DNA of 6,467 nucleotides from an uncultured Planctomycetota bacterium. Its GTDB lineage: Bacteria; Planctomycetota; Phycisphaerae; Sedimentisphaerales; Anaerobacaceae. Positions 1-4,224 of this stretch are shown here, one piece after another. The position numbers were made by a program, and so were the translations under genes. Position 1 is the first letter of the stretch. Each line of letters opens with the position of its first letter. The notes below the pieces were generated by a model, which did no database searches, was not told the origin of the DNA, and worked only from the letters and a program-made list of their open reading frames with translations. The stretch is taken from positions 1 to 6,467 of the forward strand of contig CAIYOL010000388.1 of assembly GCA_903927855.1 (NCBI GenBank), given 5' to 3'.

Positions 1-366
1 GACACTCTCAACGACGCGAATTACAATTATCCGGTAACTATACGCAGACCTCTTCCAGTGGGCTGGGCATCTGCCAGTGTTTCACAGAATGGTCAGCCGG
101 TAGATGTATGTTCTGTGATGGTTGGCCCGACAAAATATATTATGTTTGACGTCGTGCCGGATGGCGGCAACGTTGTGCTCTTAGGAACCTACGGCGATTT
201 TACGGGCAACGGCACAGTAGATGCGAATGACCTTTCCGTCTTTAGCACCTATTGGCTGGTTGACGATTGTGACGAAACTGAAGGAGTGGACCTGGACGGA
301 GATTGCCTGGTCAATTTTTACGAATATGCCTTTCTGGCGAAAAACTGGATGCTGCACGCACCGTAA
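1..366 (+). CDS. C-terminus of a secreted protein with a dockerin-like (double EF-hand) module (5' partial)
   Basis: The frame is open from base 1 and ends at TAA 364-366 (a second TAA follows), giving the last 121 residues of a protein whose start lies outside the window. Residues about 1-62 look like a beta-rich domain with an IRRPLPVGWAS motif and a VPDGGNVVLLG strand. Residues about 65-118 form a dockerin type I-like module with two calcium-loop motifs: D66-F-T-G-N-G-T-V-D-A-N-D-L, and D97-L-D-G-D-C-L-V-N-F-Y-E ending at E108. Each loop is followed by an aromatic-rich helix ending in YWL or NWM. Such terminal modules are common on large secreted proteins of Phycisphaerae, where they probably serve attachment or sorting rather than a classical cellulosome (family knowledge plus inference). 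The catalytic or binding part of the protein is not visible, so its function cannot be named. Confidence 0.85.
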   Translation, partial: DTLNDANYNYPVTIRRPLPVGWASASVSQNGQPVDVCSVMVGPTKYIMFDVVPDGGNVVLLGTYGDFTGNGTVDANDLSVFSTYWLVDDCDETEGVDLDGDCLVNFYEYAFLAKNWMLHAP

Positions 367-388
367 TAAGCCAGTGGAATGACATTGC

Positions 389-405
389 GTCGCCGTGCCG
401 GCGAC
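389..405 (+). terminator. short GC-rich hairpin after the dockerin gene (weak terminator candidate)
   Basis: GTCGCC (389-394) and GGCGAC (400-405) are perfect complements around a 5-base loop. The hairpin begins 22 bases after the stop codon of the upstream gene and lies before the gpsA promoter, a sensible place for transcription to end. No T-run follows, so it does not meet the intrinsic terminator pattern; it may simply protect the 3' end or be chance. Confidence 0.3.
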
Positions 406-438
406 TGCTAAACGAGAGATACCCCACCAGCGGCTACG

Positions 439-466
439 TTGCAATTGCCGCCGGATACAGTATAAT
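439..466 (+). promoter_or_regulatory. near-consensus sigma-70 promoter for gpsA
   Basis: TTGCAA (439-444) is a 4/6 match to the -35 box and TATAAT (461-466) is a perfect -10 box, with a 16-bp spacer. Transcription would be expected to start about 6-8 bases after the -10 box, near 472-474. That is at or immediately before the gpsA ATG at 474. Confidence 0.6.
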
Positions 467-473
467 TTCCTCT

Positions 474-1469
474 ATGTTTAAGAATATCTCCATAATCGGC
501 GATGGCGCGATGGGCACCGTTTTGGCTATGCTGCTCTGTGAGAAGAATATGCCGGCGCGGATGTGGGGTTATGACCGTAGGCAGTTAAAACAGATAGAGT
601 CAGGCCGTGAAAACAAAAAATTCCTGCCCGGCTACAAATTGCCTGAAACTCTGGTGTTCGAGAGCGATGATGAGCGCATAATGGCCGGCGCCGATTTGAT
701 TGTATCGGCTGTGCCGTGTCAATTTATGCGGCAGATTTGGGGCAGATTGAAAAATCATTTCCCGAAGGATGTTCCTATTGTCTCGGTAGCCAAAGGCATT
801 GAGAATGATACGCTACTGTGCCCGAGTCAGATTTTAGCTGATGTGCTGGGCGAAGATATTAAATGCGTTGTGCTGAGCGGGCCGACTATTTCCGATGAAT
901 TAGCCAGAAAACTTCCAGCAACTGCTACGGTCGCCTGCAGCGATGAACAATTAGCCAAAGAGGTTCAATACACCTTTTCAACTAATTGGCTGCGCGTTTA
1001 CACCAACACCGATATTATTGGCGTCGAGTTAGCCGGTGCGATGAAGAATGTTATAGCCATCGCCGCGGGAATTGTGGAGGGGATGGGCGCAGGCAATAAC
1101 GCAAAGGCGGCGCTATTGAGCAGGGGACTTGCCGAGATAACGCGTCTGGGGATTGCCTGCGGTGCAAGGCCGCAGACATTTGCGGGATTATCAGGCCTGG
1201 GTGATTTGGTGACGACCTGCATTTCTCCCAGCGGGAGAAACCGCTCGTTCGGTGAAAGAATAGGCAAAGGCCAAACCGCAGAGCAAGCCCAACAGGCAAC
1301 TGAATCAGTTATTGAGGGTATTGCTACCTGCGAATCTGTTGTTGCTCTTGGACGGCAATATAATGTTGAGATGCCGATTACCCGCGCTATCTATGAAATA
1401 CTGTTTGAGGGTAAATCGGTGCAGGCAGCAATTGCGGATTTAATGAAACGTCAGCTCAAGGCCGAATAG
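474..1469 (+). CDS. gpsA: NAD(P)-dependent glycerol-3-phosphate dehydrogenase
   Basis: GpsA reduces dihydroxyacetone phosphate to sn-glycerol-3-phosphate in the cytoplasm, supplying the backbone for phospholipids. The 331-residue length fits the family. The N-terminal Rossmann fold carries the dinucleotide motif G9-D-G-A-M-G14. K107 in SVAKGIE matches the conserved substrate-site lysine, SGPTISDELARKLPATATVA starts at residue 135, and K191 in GVELAGAMKN is the expected catalytic lysine. The C-terminal helical domain shows AALLSRGLAEITRLG, GLSGLGDLVTTC and the GRNRSFG substrate loop (R255-N256-R257). ATG 474 is chosen because the protein then begins directly with the beta strand before the glycine motif. 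The in-frame TTG at 303 would add 57 non-homologous residues overlapping the dockerin gene. No Shine-Dalgarno sequence precedes ATG 474; the promoter lies right against it. The gene appears to be transcribed on its own. Confidence 0.96.
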   Translation: MFKNISIIGDGAMGTVLAMLLCEKNMPARMWGYDRRQLKQIESGRENKKFLPGYKLPETLVFESDDERIMAGADLIVSAVPCQFMRQIWGRLKNHFPKDVPIVSVAKGIENDTLLCPSQILADVLGEDIKCVVLSGPTISDELARKLPATATVACSDEQLAKEVQYTFSTNWLRVYTNTDIIGVELAGAMKNVIAIAAGIVEGMGAGNNAKAALLSRGLAEITRLGIACGARPQTFAGLSGLGDLVTTCISPSGRNRSFGERIGKGQTAEQAQQATESVIEGIATCESVVALGRQYNVEMPITRAIYEILFEGKSVQAAIADLMKRQLKAE

Positions 1470-1659
1470 CCGCAGAGGCTCGTCCCATAAAGTGCGCAGC
1501 ATTACTTGCGTCATTTGTTTTTCATTTCTTTTGAAAATCCGGCATCCTATATCAAGAAATGACACAAGCCCTCCTCGATAATTGCCGATAAGATTCGCTA
1601 TTAGTGAGGTTAAATAAGTGAAAAGAGTTACCACATCGGGCGGTGCCTGTTTTATTAAA

Positions 1660-1664
1660 AAGGA
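1660..1664 (+). promoter_or_regulatory. ribosome binding site of pilT
   Basis: AAGGA in an A-rich context lies 8 bases before ATG 1673. This favours ATG 1673 over the in-frame GTG at 1643, which has no comparable site and would only add ten non-conserved residues. Confidence 0.7.
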
Positions 1665-1672
1665 ATTGTGAT

Positions 1673-2761
1673 ATGACAAGTGTAAAAGAGATGCTGGCGG
1701 AAGCAATAAAGAACAAGGCAAGCGATGTGCACATCAATGTTGGGTTGCCGCCTATATTTCGGACAAATACGGAACTGTTCGAGGCGAATTTCCCTGTTGT
1801 CAGCAGTGAAAATGCGAAGGAAATGGTCCTTGATATGGTTGGGCTGGACAGGTTCAAAAAACTTGAAGACAAGAAAGACCTTGATTTCTCGACAACCATC
1901 GAAGATGGCCATCGGTTTCGTGTTAACGCTCATTATCAGCGAGAGACGATTGCGATTGCGTTTAGAGTGATTCCAAACAAGATTCCTTTGATAGACGATT
2001 TGAATTTGCCGCCGATAGCCAAAGGGTTGACGGACCTGCCGAGAGGATTAGTGCTGGTGACAGGCCATACTGGTTCGGGTAAAAGCACAACACTGGCTTC
2101 AATGATAGGATTGATAAACAGAAAATATAAAAAACATATAATTACTCTGGAAGACCCCGTTGAATATATGCTGGAAAACGAAACGAGTGTTATAGAACAG
2201 CGTGAAGTCGGCTTTGACTGTCCGGATTTTACATCAGGCCTGAAGCATGTGTTACGGCAGGACCCCGATATTATTATGGTTGGTGAAATGCGCGACCTGG
2301 AAACCACAAGCTTTACAATCACTGCCGCTGAAACCGGGCATCTTGTCTTCAGCACGCTGCACACGATGAACGCTCCTCAGACAATTGAGCGTATTATAGA
2401 TATTTATCCTGCAAATCAGCAGGACCAGATTCGAACAATGCTGGCTAATACTCTGCAGGCCGTTATCTCACAGACGCTATTTAAACGAGTAGATACACCG
2501 GGGATGGTGCCGTGTACGGAAATTTTGCTGTGCACCGTAGCGGTAAGAAACTGCATTCGTGAAAACAGGGTCTACGAAATACCCAATATCATTGAAACTT
2601 CCCGCACTATTGGTATGCAGAATATGGATAACAGCATTGCGGATATGTATTCCAAAGGTTACCTGGACAGAAATGAGGCAATTGCAAGGTCGACTAACCC
2701 CACGAAAATGGAAAAGGTACTTGCGCCTATGCAGTTTGAAGCTGTCCAGCAGCCCACGTGA
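1673..2761 (+). CDS. pilT: type IV pilus retraction ATPase PilT
   Basis: PilT is the hexameric cytoplasmic ATPase that powers retraction of type IV pili (twitching, surface attachment, DNA uptake). The 362-residue length is typical. The N-terminal PAS-like domain begins with the family signature SDVHINVGLPPIFR (residues 17-30). The ATPase core shows Walker A GHTGSGKST (131-139), Asp box ITLEDPVEY (157-165), Walker B with DIIMVGEMRD (199-208) and His box TGHLVFSTLHT (221-231). AVRNCIRE (290-297) corresponds to the AIRNLIRE motif that marks PilT retraction motors rather than PilB assembly motors. No other pilus gene is adjacent: gpsA is upstream and a tRNA downstream, so it appears to be a lone pilT. 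PilU is a close relative, but the motif set fits PilT better. I found no convincing promoter in 1470-1659. Confidence 0.95.
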   Translation: MTSVKEMLAEAIKNKASDVHINVGLPPIFRTNTELFEANFPVVSSENAKEMVLDMVGLDRFKKLEDKKDLDFSTTIEDGHRFRVNAHYQRETIAIAFRVIPNKIPLIDDLNLPPIAKGLTDLPRGLVLVTGHTGSGKSTTLASMIGLINRKYKKHIITLEDPVEYMLENETSVIEQREVGFDCPDFTSGLKHVLRQDPDIIMVGEMRDLETTSFTITAAETGHLVFSTLHTMNAPQTIERIIDIYPANQQDQIRTMLANTLQAVISQTLFKRVDTPGMVPCTEILLCTVAVRNCIRENRVYEIPNIIETSRTIGMQNMDNSIADMYSKGYLDRNEAIARSTNPTKMEKVLAPMQFEAVQQPT

Positions 2762-2770
2762 TAATTTGCG

Positions 2771-2797
2771 GTAAGTCACTTCAATAGCAAGTCTTAC
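2771..2797 (+). terminator. imperfect hairpin after pilT (weak terminator candidate)
   Basis: GTAAG (2771-2775) plus ACTT (2778-2781) pair with AAGT (2789-2792) plus CTTAC (2793-2797), leaving a 2-base bulge and a 7-base loop. It begins ten bases after the pilT stop. There is no adjacent T-run (the nearest is 2835-2842), so it could be a 3'-end stabiliser or a weak terminator. Confidence 0.3.
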
Positions 2798-2830
2798 GTC
2801 AGCAGTGGAAATCTATTTAAAACAAAGTTC

Positions 2831-2864
2831 TTGATTTTTTTTGCTCGTTTAACGATAGTATAAA
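2831..2864 (+). promoter_or_regulatory. probable promoter of the tRNA-Val gene
   Basis: TTGATT (2831-2836) could be the -35 box. Two overlapping -10 candidates follow: GATAGT (2854-2859, 17-bp spacer, 4/6) and TATAAA (2859-2864, 5/6, but with a long 22-bp spacer). Either would start transcription within about ten bases of the tRNA 5' end at 2873. The T8 run at 2835-2842 lies between the boxes. Confidence 0.4.
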
Positions 2865-2872
2865 GACTAAAG

Positions 2873-2946
2873 GGGCGGTTAGCTCAGTTGGTTAGAGCGC
2901 CTGCTCGACACGCAGGAGGTCGTTGGTTCGAGTCCAATACCGCTCA
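2873..2946 (+). tRNA. tRNA-Val, anticodon GAC, with C at position 33
   Basis: A complete 74-nt cloverleaf folds by eye. The acceptor stem pairs 2873-2879 with 2939-2945 (7 bp, one G-U at the second pair), and A2946 is the discriminator. D-arm: GCTC/GAGC with loop AGTTGGTTA. Anticodon stem: CCTGC 2900-2904 with GCAGG 2912-2916. T-arm: GTTGG/CCAAT around TTCGAGT. The seven-base anticodon loop TCGACAC places GAC (2907-2909) at positions 34-36, reading GUC and GUU as valine. The 3' CCA is not encoded (TTG follows), so it must be added by nucleotidyltransferase. Position 33 is C2906 rather than the almost invariant U. All stems are intact, which argues against a decayed gene, but function with C33 is not assured. 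Confidence 0.93.
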
Positions 2947-3046
2947 TTGCCGTAAGTAACGGCTATATAAATAGTTGCACTTCGCTAACCGCAATTTTTG
3001 TTCAGGTCCTATTTTTTCGTAAAACGCATTAAAGGGGGTAACGGTA

Positions 3047-3089
3047 TTTTTCGCTTAACCCTACGCCGAAGAAGGGGTTAAATCAAAAA
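3047..3089. repeat. 43-bp imperfect inverted repeat
   Basis: TTAACCC (3055-3061) and GGGTTAA (3075-3081) are perfect 7-bp arms around a 13-base loop. Outside them a symmetrical 3x3 mismatch (CGC against ATC) is followed by TTTTT (3047-3051) opposite AAAAA (3085-3089). The T-tract is upstream and the A-tract downstream of the core, the reverse of an intrinsic terminator on either strand. It may be a structured RNA element or a protein-binding site. Confidence 0.5.
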
Positions 3090-3102
3090 AGTGAAGATGC
3101 GG

Positions 3103-3176
3103 AAATGTGTTAAAACCATACCCAAACTTGTGAAAAACATGTCGAAAAGTTTGAAAACGTAGTGAAATTTAGAAAA
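3103..3176. promoter_or_regulatory. helically phased A-tracts (predicted curved DNA)
   Basis: Eight runs of 3-5 A are centred near 3104, 3113.5, 3125, 3135, 3146.5, 3155.5, 3166 and 3174.5, a mean spacing of about 10.1 bp, close to one helical turn. All are on the same strand. Phased A-tracts of this kind bend DNA, and curved segments upstream of genes often act as UP-element-like or nucleoid-protein binding regions. The phasing is seen in the sequence; the regulatory role is inferred. Confidence 0.55.
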
Positions 3177-3350
3177 GTTGCTGCGCTTTTGATTGAAATT
3201 TCCTCCATGAGCTGTGGAGCTGTTTTCAGGTTGGCTGAATTGGTTGCGTGAAGGGATTTGTATACAGGGTCAGTCAAAAGATTTTTCCTATTTTTCGGAC
3301 ATTCCTGTTGTTTTCTCTTTACAAACAGAATAAAAGGAAGTTTTTGTAAC

Positions 3351-3363
3351 TGTCACGGTGACA
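3351..3363. promoter_or_regulatory. 13-bp near-palindrome next to the ribosome binding site (possible operator)
   Basis: TGTCAC (3351-3356) and GTGACA (3358-3363) are perfect inverted arms around a single central G. The element ends two bases before the GGAGGA ribosome binding site. In DNA it could be bound by a dimeric regulator; in RNA the outer five pairs could close a tight hairpin with a three-base CGG loop. No matching second copy was seen in the window. Confidence 0.35.
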
Positions 3364-3364
3364 T

Positions 3365-3370
3365 GGAGGA
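3365..3370 (+). promoter_or_regulatory. strong ribosome binding site that sets the GTG start at 3376
   Basis: GGAGGA lies five bases before GTG 3376. This decides against the longer in-frame reading from GTG 3358, which would place the ribosome binding site inside the coding sequence. Confidence 0.75.
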
Positions 3371-3375
3371 ACAAA

Positions 3376-4224
3376 GTGCGGAAGACACTTATTTCAGCAG
3401 TATTTTTGAAGTTACAGCCCAAATTGGTGTTTTTGGCAGTCTCGTGGCTGTGCGCAATCTGTGTAGTAGTTTTTTACAGCACTAATCACGGGTTTAATCA
3501 AGCTGGAAGCAACATAGCAGAGAATACTGCTATGCCAGAGGTACGCCAGAATGGGATGGGCGGCTTTGCAGCATGGCGTTATGACACAAAAGCCAATCAT
3601 AGGCCAATTTATTCGGTGGCTTTTAAAAACCTTTGCGCGGAAAATGCCCGCTTGGGGGGTTTTAAGACCGCGGCGCATAAAGTTGTCGAAATAGAAGATT
3701 TGCAGGCAAAATTCTTTCGATACCCCAGTGATGGCCGTTTCGATTCGGGCCAAGCCTCTCCCCTTACAACATTCAGTCAGCTATTCGACCTGGAAGACAA
3801 CAGGCACAGTGAGACATTGGCTGAGATGTTTTGCAAGTTCAAAGATACAAAAAGTCCATGGTCTCTTTCCATCGATTTAAGCAATGTCTCCGAAGTCAGA
3901 CTCAAAAATCCGGATTACCAAATATTCGATAACGGCACACTATCCCTCGGCATTCAGTGCAGGAAAGCACTGGCCGCTTATAATTCACCTGAAATAATTT
4001 TACGCGGACATGTCATAATAACAGCAGCAGACGGCAGCACTCTTGAAGGTAATTATATCAGATTGGATACGAAAAAATGTTGTTTCAGAGCGGATGGGAC
4101 TTACTTTTTAACCCACAATGGTAAAAAAATACATGGCAAAGATATATGTGTTGATGACAAGTTAAATACTGTATGGGAACAAAATACGAAAGCCGAAGAA
4201 AGGAATGGGTTTAAAAATGGTTAG
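3376..4224 (+). CDS. membrane-anchored LptC/OstA-like protein
   Basis: The 282-residue product starts at GTG 3376. Residues 17-34 (LVFLAVSW...VVFY) form one hydrophobic membrane segment after a basic N-terminus, placing the rest in the periplasm. A middle stretch contains ENARLGGFKTAAHKVVEIEDLQ. The C-terminal part from about residue 206 to 266 (IILRGHVIITAADGSTLEG, then IRLDTKKCCFRADGTYFL, NGKKIHGKDICVDDKLNTV) has the repeating beta-strand pattern of LptC/OstA jelly-roll proteins: a strand, an xADGxTLx turn, a conserved D, then a GxGIxxD-like strand. LptC proteins pass lipopolysaccharide from the LptBFG transporter to LptA. Overall size and the single membrane anchor fit, although LptC is usually shorter (about 190 residues). 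The usual partners lptA and lptB do not follow; the next gene overlaps by 8 nt and encodes a large secreted protein. Family assignment is from motif pattern, so only moderately certain. Confidence 0.6.
   Translation: MRKTLISAVFLKLQPKLVFLAVSWLCAICVVVFYSTNHGFNQAGSNIAENTAMPEVRQNGMGGFAAWRYDTKANHRPIYSVAFKNLCAENARLGGFKTAAHKVVEIEDLQAKFFRYPSDGRFDSGQASPLTTFSQLFDLEDNRHSETLAEMFCKFKDTKSPWSLSIDLSNVSEVRLKNPDYQIFDNGTLSLGIQCRKALAAYNSPEIILRGHVIITAADGSTLEGNYIRLDTKKCCFRADGTYFLTHNGKKIHGKDICVDDKLNTVWEQNTKAEERNGFKNG

Larger units (their letters stand above)
2947..3375 (+). other. long non-coding gap and probable leader region upstream of the lptC-like gene
   Basis: About 430 bases without a credible gene. Contents in order: a hairpin GCCGT/ACGGC (2949-2963) just after the tRNA; a weak stem GTTGC/GCAAT ending in T5 (2974-2999); an extended inverted repeat (3047-3089); phased A-tracts (3103-3176); a small hairpin CTCCA/TGGAG (3203-3219) overlapping a 10-base complement of the downstream ribosome binding site; and the near-palindrome 3351-3363. 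Only weak promoter-like pairs are visible: TTGGTT (3240-3245) with TATACA (3261-3266) at a short 15-bp spacer, and TTGTTT (3308-3313) with TAAAAG (3331-3336) at 17 bp. The transcription start therefore cannot be fixed by eye. Confidence 0.6.

Noticed and set aside
303..473. Upstream extension of gpsA to a TTG start
   Set aside because: The added 57 residues overlap the dockerin gene and have no family resemblance; ATG 474 places the Rossmann strand at the N-terminus as expected.
1470..1659. Promoter or structured leader upstream of pilT
   Set aside because: Candidate boxes (TTGAAA 1531, TATATC 1548, TTGCCG 1582) have impossible spacers; only a small AT-rich inverted repeat (1519-1537) was seen.
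1936..2364. Minus-strand reading frame of 142 codons within pilT
   Set aside because: It is a shadow of the highly conserved pilT coding sequence and has no recognisable motif.
2949..2999. Intrinsic terminator for the tRNA
   Set aside because: The 5-bp hairpin 2949-2963 lacks a T-run, and the stem before the T5 at 2995-2999 is only 4-5 bp with a 12-base loop.
3258..3485. Plus-strand reading frame of 75 codons
   Set aside because: It overlaps the supported LptC-like gene in another frame, starts without a ribosome binding site, and its product shows no domain pattern.
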